A stretch of 18,897 nucleotides of DNA from Rhodobacter sp. (GTDB taxonomy: Bacteria; Pseudomonadota; Alphaproteobacteria; Rhodobacterales; Rhodobacteraceae), in contig PNNE01000100.1 in the NCBI GenBank assembly GCA_013824055.1, forward strand, positions 1 through 18,897, in the 5' to 3' direction. The notes under the pieces are model-generated. The model worked only from the letters and a program-made list of their open reading frames with translations, had not been told where the DNA came from and did not search any database. Positions 1 through 6,316 of the stretch are shown here, in pieces (positions within the stretch are counted from its first letter, which is position 1; each line of letters opens with the position of its first letter). The position numbers and the translations under genes were made by a program.

Positions 1-50
1 GCCGACAAATGGTGGTAATGCGCCGCGAAACGCACCCATCGAGGCAGTCA

Positions 51-827
51 ATGAGCCGTACCTTCCTTCCCGCCGCTGGCGCAGCGCTGGCTGCCCTGAT
101 GCTGGCCGCTTGCGCTCCGACGACCACGCCGACCGGCCCCGGTGTGGGGTTCCAGGATTATGACAGCTTCGTCCGTGGCGCCGCAATGGCCCCGGCGGGT
201 GCGCCGGTGACAGTGCCGCCGCCGGGTGGGGCGTTTGACCCCGCAAGAGCTGCGGCCGCGATCGACCGGGCGCAGGGCTTGGCTCCGGTGGCCTCGCTGT
301 CGCCGACCACGCTGCCGACCCCTATGGCAACCCCGCTGCCGACCCCGGTCGCACCGGTCGTGGCCGGCACTGCGGATCGGCCGCGGGGCGGGGCACCTGC
401 CGGGATCAGGGAAGAATCGGGCGAGGTAGCGGCGAGCAACACCGGCATTTCGGACGAGCAGGATTTCGACGCCGTCGCGGCCCGCGAGACGATCGAAAGC
501 GACGCCGAGCGGATCGCACGGAACCGGGCGGAATATGTCGTCGTCCAGCCAGGTGCCCTGCCACAGCGGCCGGGCGATACCGGGCCGAACATCGTGGAAT
601 TCGCGCTGGCAACCAAGCATGCTCCGGGCGTGCAGATGTACCGACGCTCTGCCCTTGGCATCCGCGACGTGAACTCGGCCTGCGCAAGATATGCGTCGCC
701 GGATCAGGCGCAGCAGGACTTCCTGGCCAAGGGCGGCCCGGACCGTGACCGGATGGGCGTCGATCCGGACGGCGACGGCTTCGCCTGCGCCTGGGACCCG
801 CGCCCCTTCCGCACCGCCTTGCAGTGA
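51..827 (+). CDS. Excalibur-domain lipoprotein
   Basis: Predicted lipoprotein of 258 residues. The chosen ATG at 51 has GAGG six bases upstream and opens directly on a signal peptide (hydrophobic core about residues 8-18) with lipobox LAAC and acylated Cys21. An upstream in-frame ATG at 9 would put 14 polar residues before the signal peptide. Residues about 25-150 are Pro/Ala/Thr-rich, low complexity and probably an unstructured wall-spanning linker. The C-terminus (about 205-252) is an Excalibur-type domain: conserved SACARY, then the calcium-loop-like DPDGDGFACAWDP. Excalibur domains are small Cys/Asp motifs in extracellular proteins; their role here is unknown. The stop codon overlaps the GTG of the amidase gene, so the two are probably translated together and may act at the envelope. 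Confidence 0.85.
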   Translation: MSRTFLPAAGAALAALMLAACAPTTTPTGPGVGFQDYDSFVRGAAMAPAGAPVTVPPPGGAFDPARAAAAIDRAQGLAPVASLSPTTLPTPMATPLPTPVAPVVAGTADRPRGGAPAGIREESGEVAASNTGISDEQDFDAVAARETIESDAERIARNRAEYVVVQPGALPQRPGDTGPNIVEFALATKHAPGVQMYRRSALGIRDVNSACARYASPDQAQQDFLAKGGPDRDRMGVDPDGDGFACAWDPRPFRTALQ

Positions 828-1489
828 GCCTGACGCATCCCTCGCCGAACTTTGGCGAGAGGCGGGGCAGGGGCCGGGTGGAGCTGGTGGTGCTGCACCA
901 CACCGCCATGCCATCCTGCGCCGCGGCGCTGGAGCGGCTGTGCGACCCTGGGGCCGAGGTTTCGGCGCATTACCTGATCGACAGCGACGGCACGGTTCTG
1001 TCCCTGGTGGCCGAGGCCGCGCGGGCCTGGCACGCGGGGGCCGGGGCATGGGCTGGCGCGGGGGACGTCAATTCGCGGTCCATCGGGATCGAACTGGCCA
1101 ATACCGGGCGCGAGCCCTTTGCCGAACCGCAGATGGCCGCATTGGAGCGGGTGCTGGCGGGGGTTCTGGATCGCCACGCACTGCCGCCCGAAGCGGTGAT
1201 CGGCCACAGCGACATGGCCCCCGACCGCAAACGCGACCCCGGGTCGCGCTTTGACTGGCGGCGGCTTGCGCTTCAGGACCTGTCCGTCTGGCCCGAGCCG
1301 GCGGAGCCTGGCGACTTCCAGGCCGACCTTCGCCGGTTCGGCTACCCGGAGGCCGCGCCAGAGACCCTGCTGTCAGCGTTCCGACTGCGGTTTCGGCCCT
1401 GGGTCTGCGGGCCGGTTGACGACACCGACCGGGCGCTGGCGGCCGGGCTGCGGCGCTTTGCGGTTGACGGAGCGCCTGCGGATGCCTAA
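824..1489 (+). CDS. N-acetylmuramoyl-L-alanine amidase (Amidase_2/AmpD-like)
   Basis: Zinc amidase that cleaves the bond between N-acetylmuramic acid and L-alanine of peptidoglycan or muropeptides. The 221-residue protein has the Amidase_2 pattern: VVLHHT with first zinc ligand His25, SIGIELANTG (Glu90 region), and GHSDMAPDRKRDPG giving His128 and Asp138. These match the His/His/Asp triad and catalytic surroundings of AmpD/AmiD. A C-terminal tail (about 160-221) looks like a small helical, peptidoglycan-binding-type extension. The GTG start at 824 overlaps the previous stop by four bases; it is preferred over GTG 878 because SPNFGERR near the N-terminus matches the SPNFGPRR segment I recall from relatives. 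No signal peptide is visible, so it is probably cytoplasmic (recycling). That argues against direct action beside its lipoprotein partner. Confidence 0.88.
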   Translation: MSLTHPSPNFGERRGRGRVELVVLHHTAMPSCAAALERLCDPGAEVSAHYLIDSDGTVLSLVAEAARAWHAGAGAWAGAGDVNSRSIGIELANTGREPFAEPQMAALERVLAGVLDRHALPPEAVIGHSDMAPDRKRDPGSRFDWRRLALQDLSVWPEPAEPGDFQADLRRFGYPEAAPETLLSAFRLRFRPWVCGPVDDTDRALAAGLRRFAVDGAPADA

Positions 1490-1492
1490 CTG
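1464..1492 (+). promoter_or_regulatory. Candidate rnpB promoter inside the amidase 3' end
   Basis: TTGACG (1464-1469), a 17-base spacer and TAACTG (1487-1492) form a sigma70-like promoter. The predicted start, about six bases later, falls on the first base pair of RNase P helix P1 (1498). The -10 element reuses the TAA stop codon of the amidase gene. Confidence 0.6.
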
Positions 1493-1497
1493 ACCGC

Positions 1498-1936
1498 GTG
1501 CGGAGGGCTGGATGACTGCGGGCACCGGAGTGATCCGGGGTTCGAGGAAAGTCCGGACTCCCGTTGGCAAGGGTGCCGGGTAACGCCCGGCGGGGGTAAC
1601 CCCAGGGAAAGCGCCACAGAGAAGAGACTGCCACGACCCGCAAGGTCCGCCTTCGGCAAAGCGTGGTAAAGGTGAAACGGTGGGGTAAGAGCCCACCGCG
1701 GGACTGGCAACAGGACCGGCACGGCAAGCCCCACCCGGAGCAATGCCAAATAGGGGCCTCGCGGCAGGACAGGTCCCGGATTTCGGTCCGGGATACCGCT
1801 CGCCAGGGACGCCAACGCCCGAGAGGCCCGGGTTGGCAGCTTGACCGCCGTGGCGACACGGTTGGCAGAGGAATGGTCATCCAGCCCCGGATCTCGGTCC
1901 GGGGGGGACAGAATCCGGCTTACAGGCTCTCCGCGC
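1498..1936 (+). ncRNA. rnpB: RNase P RNA (M1 RNA), bacterial type A
   Basis: Catalytic RNA of ribonuclease P, which matures tRNA 5' ends. The universally conserved 5' core GAGGAAAGTCC lies at 1544-1554, and the matching 3' core ACAGAATCCGGCTTA at 1908-1922; these form helix P4. The ends pair as an 11-bp P1 helix (1498-1508 with 1926-1936, including G-U pairs), which sets the boundaries. Length about 439 nt suits an alphaproteobacterial type A RNA. Open reading frames across it are spurious. An alternative would be a few bases of error at either end. Confidence 0.96.
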
Positions 1937-1980
1937 AATTCCTTCGCAATCTGGTGCCGTTGATGTGGCTCAGACCGCGC

Positions 1981-1996
1981 GCCGCCATGTGGCGGC
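1981..1996 (+). other. GC hairpin after rnpB
   Basis: GCCGCC-ATGT-GGCGGC forms a 6-bp stem 45 bases after rnpB. There is no T run behind it, so it is only a weak candidate for the end of the rnpB precursor or a processing signal. Confidence 0.3.
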
Positions 1997-2013
1997 AAGC
2001 CGCCCGATTGCGG

Positions 2014-2041
2014 TTGACTCTGCCACGAAGACGGATAAAAG
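2014..2041 (+). promoter_or_regulatory. Candidate rpmG promoter
   Basis: TTGACT (2014-2019), 16 bases, then TAAAAG (2036-2041). The -35 is close to consensus and the -10 matches four of six positions. It would give a leader of about 50 nt before rpmG. Confidence 0.45.
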
Positions 2042-2061
2042 GCGGGCTTCAAGGATTTCAC

Positions 2062-2081
2062 CGGGGGATACGGATTCCCCG
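2062..2081 (+). other. Hairpin in the rpmG leader
   Basis: CGGGGGAT-ACGG-ATTCCCCG pairs over 8 bp (one G-U), ending a few bases before the rpmG Shine-Dalgarno at about 2086-2090. It could tune translation or stabilise the message; nothing here shows which. Confidence 0.35.
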
Positions 2082-2098
2082 ATGCAGAGGAAACGACC

Positions 2099-2266
2099 AT
2101 GGCAAAGCCCGCCACCATCAAGATCCGCCTGAACTCGACCGCGGGCACCGGCCACTTCTACGTGACCAAGAAGAACGCCCGGACGATGACCGAAAAGATG
2201 GTCATCAAGAAGTACGACCCCGTCAAGCGGGAGCATGTCGAGTACAAGGAAGGCAAGATCAAGTAA
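2099..2266 (+). CDS. rpmG: 50S ribosomal protein L33
   Basis: Small basic protein of the large ribosomal subunit near the tRNA exit site. The 55 residues read MAKPATIKIRLNSTAGTGHFYVTKKN and continue with KKYDPVKREHVEYKEGKIK, the classic L33 pattern (TGHFYVTKKNAR, KYDP). No CxxC pairs are present, so this is the zinc-free (C-minus) form, usual in alphaproteobacteria. Length is normal. AGAGG stands eight to nine bases before the ATG. It is followed by a good intrinsic terminator, so it is probably transcribed alone from the promoter at 2014-2041. Confidence 0.97.
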   Translation: MAKPATIKIRLNSTAGTGHFYVTKKNARTMTEKMVIKKYDPVKREHVEYKEGKIK

Positions 2267-2291
2267 GATCACGCCTGTCTGAAGGATATCG

Positions 2292-2321
2292 GGGCCGTGT
2301 CCGCTGGGGCGCGGCCCTTTT
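2292..2321 (+). terminator. Rho-independent terminator of rpmG
   Basis: GGGCCG (2292-2297) pairs with CGGCCC (2312-2317), extended by two inner pairs (one T-G), with a 10-base loop and TTTT right after. It starts 25 bases past the rpmG stop. Confidence 0.75.
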
Positions 2322-2393
2322 CCTTGGCCGGGAGCCCAAAGCGGCGGTGGTCCAGGCCTTTCCTTTGCGGCGCAATGCTCCATCATTGCCGGC

Positions 2394-2909
2394 ATGGACC
2401 AGACCATCACGCTTCGCCCCGCTGCTCTGACCGATCTGGCCGGGATCGACCGGCTCTTGATGCGCAGCTATCCCCGCCTGCTGGCGGCGGACTATCCGCC
2501 CTCGACCCTGGTGCTGGCGGTGCCCCGCTTCGCACGGGCGCAACCCGAGTTGCTGGCCTCGGGGCGCTACTTCGTCGCCGAGGAGGCGCAGGGACGCATC
2601 CTGGCGGCGGGGGGCTGGTCCAGGCAGGGCCCGTCAGGCGGGCCGGTTGCCGAGACGACAGCGCATGTGCGCCATGTGGCGACCGATCCCGACGTGGTGC
2701 GCCAGGGCCTGGGACGGATGGTGATGGAGCGGGTGATGCAGGAGGCCCGCGAGGCCGGGGTGCGCTGGCTTGACTGCCTGTCGACCCGCACGGCGGTTCC
2801 GTTCTACCGGTCGCTGAAGTTCCGCGCCCTGAACCCGCAAGAGCTGGTCCTGGGGCCGGGGATCGCCTTTCCGGTGCTGCGGATGGTGGCCGATCTGACC
2901 CGAAGCTAG
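2394..2909 (+). CDS. GNAT family N-acetyltransferase
   Basis: Probable acetyl-CoA-dependent acyltransferase of unknown substrate, 171 residues, the usual size for a single GNAT domain. Residues 6-16 (TLRPAALTDLA) are the typical first strand and helix. Motif A spans about 91-112: HVRHVATDPDVVRQGLGRMV, with the acetyl-CoA pyrophosphate loop RQGLGR at 103-108. FYRSLKFRAL (137-146) is the usual motif-B end. The start ATG lacks a clear Shine-Dalgarno. It stands between two terminators, so it is probably monocistronic. No neighbour suggests a substrate. Confidence 0.9.
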   Translation: MDQTITLRPAALTDLAGIDRLLMRSYPRLLAADYPPSTLVLAVPRFARAQPELLASGRYFVAEEAQGRILAAGGWSRQGPSGGPVAETTAHVRHVATDPDVVRQGLGRMVMERVMQEAREAGVRWLDCLSTRTAVPFYRSLKFRALNPQELVLGPGIAFPVLRMVADLTRS

Positions 2910-2918
2910 GGCGCAACG

Positions 2919-2948
2919 AAAAAGGGCCGGTCTTGCGACCGGCCCTTT
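2919..2948. terminator. Bidirectional terminator between GNAT and BI-1 genes
   Basis: Twelve-base arms AAAGGGCCGGTC (2921-2932) and GACCGGCCCTTT (2937-2948) with loop TTGC. An A run on the left and a T run on the right let it end transcripts of both convergent genes. Confidence 0.88.
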
Positions 2949-2966
2949 CGGTTGATGCTGCCTGCG

Positions 2967-3700
2967 CTATTCGCGGTTGCCCATGAATTGCAGCAGGAAC
3001 ATGAAGATGTTGATGAAGTTCAGGTAGAGGTTCAGCGCGCCCATGGTCGCGGACTTGGACAGCCATTCCTGGTCCATCGACTGCGCATGGGCGATGTAGT
3101 CCGTCTTGATGCGCTGGGTGTCGAAGGCGGTCAGGCCCGCGAAGATCAGCAGACCGATCACCGTGATCGCGAAGGCCAGGGCACCCGAGCCGAGAACAGG
3201 TTCAGGATCATGGCGACGATCAGGCCGATCAGACCCATCATCAGGAACGTGCCCATGCCGCTGAGGTCACGCTTGGTGACGTAGCCGTAAAGCGACAGGC
3301 CCGCGAAGGCGATCGAGGTCACGAGGAAGGTCTGCGCGACCGAGATGCCGGTGAAGGCCTTGAAGATCCAGGCGATGGACAGGCCCATCGCGGCGGCGAA
3401 GACGTAGAAGAACAGCTGCGCGCCAGCCGCCGAAAGCCGGTTGATCATCGCACCGAAGGCGAAGACCATCGCCAGCGGCGCGAACATGGCGACCCAGCCC
3501 AGAATCGTCATCCCGCCTTCGGGGGTGCGGAAGATCGACAGCAGCGCGTCGGATGTGCCGACGGCCCAGGCGACGCCGAACGTAACCAGCATGGCCACGG
3601 ACATCAGTCCGTAGACCTTGTTCATATGGGCGCGAAGCCCTTCGTCGATCTGCGCGCGGGCGCCAACGCCTACGCTGCGGACCGTATCAAACTGAGCCAT
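2967..3700 (-). pseudogene. Bax inhibitor-1/YccA family membrane protein, frameshifted
   Basis: Multi-pass inner-membrane protein of the BI-1/YccA (UPF0005) family; bacterial members such as YccA interact with FtsH, or leak ions. The start at 3700 (MAQFDTVRSV) has GGAGGC just upstream. The N-terminal frame runs to about 3190 (GLIGLIVAMILNLFS) and then goes off into SARVPWPSRSR. The family continuation SGALAFAITVIGLLIFAGLTAFDTQRIK appears in the next frame and ends at 2967. Restoring one C in the CC at 3190-3191 (expected NLFSGSGALAF) gives one 244-residue protein with about seven membrane segments, a normal length. Both halves are well conserved, so the lesion is very recent or a sequencing/assembly error in a short homopolymer. 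As written, the product lacks its last one or two helices. Confidence 0.85.
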
Positions 3701-3830
3701 AGAAGCCTCCGATGTTGTCCCTAAGGGCAACGCCGGGGGGACCGGCGCGACCTCGTGCACAGAATATTGGGAAGCCCAGCCAGCATTTCAAGCGCCTTGA
3801 CTGTCTGGAAGCGGCGAAAATGCAAAGGTT

Positions 3831-4052
3831 TCAGTCCTTCCAGTGCCGGGGGACGTCCCAGGACGCCCGTTCGGACTCGCTCAGCGCCTCGGGTCGGGTC
3901 AGGCCGATGTCGCGCAAGAGGTGATCGTCCAGGTGGCGCAGGGCCCGGCGCGACCGCGCGAGGACCGCCGCCGCGAGGAGACGTCGCGGCAGGTTTGCCA
4001 GGAAGGTGGGGCGCAAGAGCAAAAGGGATTGGGCAAGGCGAAGCGGGGCCAT
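3831..4052 (-). CDS. DUF1127 small arginine-rich protein
   Basis: A 73-residue protein whose second half, RRALRHLDDHLLRDIGLTRPEALSESER, is the DUF1127 motif (L..L.D..L.DIGL.R). DUF1127 proteins are abundant in alphaproteobacteria. Some bind RNA and affect RNA turnover (CcaF1 of Rhodobacter sphaeroides), and others affect phosphate or carbon metabolism; which applies here is unknown. I chose ATG 4052 because AAGGA lies seven bases upstream. An upstream in-frame ATG at 4067 adds only MKEPA and has a poor ribosome site. It is transcribed divergently from the LysR gene. Confidence 0.82.
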   Translation of the reverse strand: MAPLRLAQSLLLLRPTFLANLPRRLLAAAVLARSRRALRHLDDHLLRDIGLTRPEALSESERASWDVPRHWKD

Positions 4053-4085
4053 GGCGGGTTCCTTCATCTGATCCGGTGATGGGGC

Positions 4086-4106
4086 GATGCGGTTGCATCA
4101 GGATGC
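4086..4106. promoter_or_regulatory. Repeated GATGC/GCATC sites between DUF1127 and lysR
   Basis: GATGC-GGTT-GCATC (4086-4099) is a perfect dyad, and GCATC-AG-GATGC overlaps it (4095-4106). The 10-mer GCATCAGGAT recurs at 4160-4169, just before the lysR start. LysR proteins often bind such partly overlapping dyads in a divergent promoter, so this is a candidate operator. Confidence 0.35.
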
Positions 4107-4176
4107 TTGAACATTGCGCCAATCCGGGACATGATGGAAACGAATGATTGTTAAATGAAGCATCAGGATCTGTGAT

Positions 4177-5028
4177 ATGCCCCGGAACCTCGACCTTGCC
4201 GCGCTACGCTCTTTCGTCACGGTTGCCGATGTTGGCGGCGTCACGCGGGCGGCGGGCTATCTGAACCTGACGCAGTCGGCGGTCTCGATGCAGATCAAGC
4301 GGCTGGAAGAGGCGCTGGGGATGACCCTGTTCCTGCGCGCGGCGCGCAAGCTGGCGCTGTCGCCAGAGGGCGAGCAGCTTCTGTCCTATGGCCGCAGGAT
4401 GCTGGCGCTGAACGACGAGGCCCTGTCGCAACTGGCGGCCACCAGTTGCCAGGGCGAAATCCGGCTGGGTGTGCCGCATGACGTGGTCTATCCGGCGATC
4501 CCCGGCATCCTGCGCCGCATGGCCCAGGCCTATCCGCGGGTGCGGATCAACCTGGTCTCGTCCTTCACCCTCCTGATGAAGCAGGACTTCGCCCGCGGCG
4601 CCTTCGACGTGATGCTGACGACCGAGGACGCGCCGGACCCCGGCGCCGAAGTGCTGTCCACGCGGCAACTGGTCTGGGTCGGCGCCCCCGATGGCAACGC
4701 CTGGCAGCGCCGGCCGCTGCGGCTGGGCTTCAAGGACACCTGCACCTTCCGGCCCCGCGCCCAGTCCGCGCTGGAGGCGGCGGGCATCCCGTGGGAGCTG
4801 GCCACGGGTGGCGAAAGCGAGCAGGCGGTCGAGGCGACGGTCGCGGCGGACCTGGCGGTGTCCGTCCGGATGGTCGGCAGCATTCCCGATGGCATGTCGG
4901 CGATCGCGGGCGAGAACCAGCTTCCGCCGGTCGGGGACATGAAGCTGGCGCTTTACCGCAGCAGTCGTCGATCGGACGAGGCGCTGGACCTGCTGGCCAG
5001 CGAATTGCGCTGTGCCTACGGGTCCTGA
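4177..5028 (+). CDS. LysR family transcriptional regulator
   Basis: DNA-binding regulator of 283 residues. The N-terminal winged helix (about 5-65) is clear: LAALRSFVTVADVGGVTRAAGYLNLTQSAVSMQIKRLEEALG is followed by LFLRAARKLALSPEGEQLL. Residues about 92-283 are the periplasmic-binding-protein-like effector domain (GEIRLGVPHDVVYPAIPGIL), slightly shorter than usual. The ligand cannot be told. The start ATG has AGGAT ten bases upstream. It is divergent from DUF1127 and overlaps the convergent quinone oxidoreductase gene by 13 bases, so either or neither may be a target. Repeated dyads in front of it may be its autoregulatory site. Confidence 0.92.
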   Translation: MPRNLDLAALRSFVTVADVGGVTRAAGYLNLTQSAVSMQIKRLEEALGMTLFLRAARKLALSPEGEQLLSYGRRMLALNDEALSQLAATSCQGEIRLGVPHDVVYPAIPGILRRMAQAYPRVRINLVSSFTLLMKQDFARGAFDVMLTTEDAPDPGAEVLSTRQLVWVGAPDGNAWQRRPLRLGFKDTCTFRPRAQSALEAAGIPWELATGGESEQAVEATVAADLAVSVRMVGSIPDGMSAIAGENQLPPVGDMKLALYRSSRRSDEALDLLASELRCAYGS

Positions 5029-5988
5029 CCGACACGGATGACGACCTTGCCGGTGGCCTTGCGGTCGCGCAGCAGGGCTAGGCCGTCCGGGAAGGCGTCG
5101 AAGGGCAGGACGTGACTGACATGCGGCCGGATCAGCCCCTCGGCCCGCCAGCGCAGAAGCTGGGCCATGCTGGCGGCCACCAGTTCGGGCGCGTGCGTCT
5201 CGTACCCGCCATACCAGAAGCCCGAGACGGTCAGGTTCTTGACCAGAAGGATGTTGGCCGGGATCTGCGGCACCTCGCCCGAGGCGAAGCCGATGGCCAG
5301 GAACCGACCATCCGGCTTGCAGGCGCGAAGGGCCGCGTCGAAGGCCGGTCCGCCCACCGCATCATAGACGACATCCAGCCCGCCTTCCGCCTTGAGCCGC
5401 CCTTTCAGGTCCGGGGTCTCGCTGTCGATCAGCACATCGGCCCCGGCCGCGCGCGCGACGGCCAGGCGCGCGTCGCCCCTGCGCGGTGGCGATGACCCGC
5501 GCACCAAGCCGTTTGCCGATCTCGACCGCTGTCAGGCCGACGCCCCCTGCGGCCCCGGTGACCAGCAGCGTCTCGCCGGGCTGCAGCCGGGCCTTGTGCG
5601 TCAGGGCCAGATGCGACGTGCCGTAGGCGATGGGAAAGCCCGCGGCCTCGGTGAAGCCCATGCCCGGCGGGAGCGGGCTGACTCTGGCCGCAGGCAGGCA
5701 GATGCGTTCGGCCAGGGCACCTGCCGGGCAGGTTGCAAGCACCGCGGTGCCGGGTGCGGGGCCGGTCGTGCCCGGTCCAAGGCTTTCGACCACGCCGGCC
5801 AGTTCCATGCCGGGGGTGAAGGGTGGAACCTGCCGGACCTGGTATTTCCCCTGAATCGCCAATATATCCGCGAAGTTGAGCCCGACTGCTTCCACCCGCA
5901 GGACAAGTTCGCCTTTAGCGGGTATTGGCGCGTCGATCTTGGACAGGATCGGGTTGGCGCCGAATTCAAGGACTTGCCAGGCGCGCAT
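5016..5988 (-). pseudogene. Zinc-independent quinone oxidoreductase/enoyl reductase (MDR family), frameshifted
   Basis: NADPH-dependent quinone oxidoreductase-like member of the medium-chain dehydrogenase superfamily. The start at 5988 has AGGGGA upstream and opens MRAWQVLEFG; GLNFADILAIQGKYQ (about 36-50) and PGMELAGVV are typical. The Rossmann loop GAAGGVG is at 145-151. The frame breaks after GARVIATAQG: removing one base from the C run 5476-5479 (G run on the coding strand) joins it to DARLAVARAAGADVLIDSE and a full C-terminal half ending GKVVIRVGQDP. The restored protein is 323 residues, normal for the family. As written, the reading frame is broken halfway. Because both halves are well conserved, this is a recent lesion or a homopolymer sequencing error. 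No zinc-ligand cysteines are present, fitting the QOR branch. Confidence 0.86.
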
Positions 5989-6022
5989 CCAGGGTCCCCT
6001 CAGGCCAGCGTTGTTTCTACTA

Positions 6023-6035
6023 CCTACAGTGTAGG
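6023..6035. promoter_or_regulatory. Candidate operator upstream of QOR
   Basis: CCTAC-AGT-GTAGG is a perfect dyad 35 bases before the QOR start codon. On the reverse strand it lies just after a possible TTGCAA-N16-TAAAAC promoter, where a TetR-like repressor could block transcription. No such repressor is encoded in the window. Confidence 0.35.
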
Positions 6036-6081
6036 GGTTTTATCCTGTCTACCGTTTCTTGCAATGGAATGATCAAGTTTT

Positions 6082-6136
6082 TCGCAAAATGCGATGCCGC
6101 GCCGGACAGCTGTGCAAAATGCAACGCGAAATGCGA
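6082..6136. repeat. Three iterated GC(A/G)AAATGC palindromic sites
   Basis: TCGCA-AAA-TGCGA (6082-6094) and TGCA-AAA-TGCA (6113-6123) are perfect dyads; CGC-GAAAT-GCG (6125-6135) is a third, diverged copy. AAATGC recurs at offsets of 30 and 12 bases. They centre about 195-235 bases before the predicted sigma54 start, a plausible enhancer distance. The binding protein is unknown. Confidence 0.45.
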
Positions 6137-6223
6137 TACCACTATAGGGCGAGTGCCGATTCGGCTCTGCTGCTCTTGCGGGCAGGTCAGGACAACCGCA
6201 CCGTGTGTTATACGATTGTGTAA

Positions 6224-6237
6224 TTGGACATATCCAA
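6224..6237. promoter_or_regulatory. TTGGA-N4-TCCAA dyad
   Basis: Perfect inverted repeat TTGGA-CATA-TCCAA, centred about 93 bases before the predicted sigma54 transcription start. It could bind the activator or the XRE protein itself. Confidence 0.35.
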
Positions 6238-6292
6238 AAGGACAGGTTTTGGCGCGATCCAGTTTTTTTTCGTTAACTTCGTCCGGCCCGGC

Positions 6293-6316
6293 AGGATTGG
6301 CACGCTACTTGCTTAT
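6293..6316 (+). promoter_or_regulatory. Sigma54 (RpoN) promoter of the XRE regulator
   Basis: TTGGCACG-N4-TTGCT fits YTGGCACG-N4-TTGCW at every position. GG is at 6299-6300 and GC at 6311-6312, exactly the -24/-12 spacing. Flanking preferences upstream (A, purine, any, purine) also fit. The predicted start is about 6324, giving a leader of about 34 nt. Confidence 0.72.

Noticed and set aside
841..862. CTCGCC-N7-GGCGAG dyad at the amidase start as an intergenic repeat or terminator
   Set aside because: It encodes the SPNFGER segment expected near the N-terminus of this amidase family and has no T run after it.
1486..2148. Reading frames across 1486-2430
   Set aside because: They cover the RNase P RNA and rpmG, which explain the sequence fully.
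6140..6153. CACTATAGGGCGA, resembling the end of a phage T7 promoter or cloning vector
   Set aside because: Only the 3' half of the T7 promoter matches; the upstream half does not, and no vector sequence surrounds it. Chance similarity is the simplest reading.
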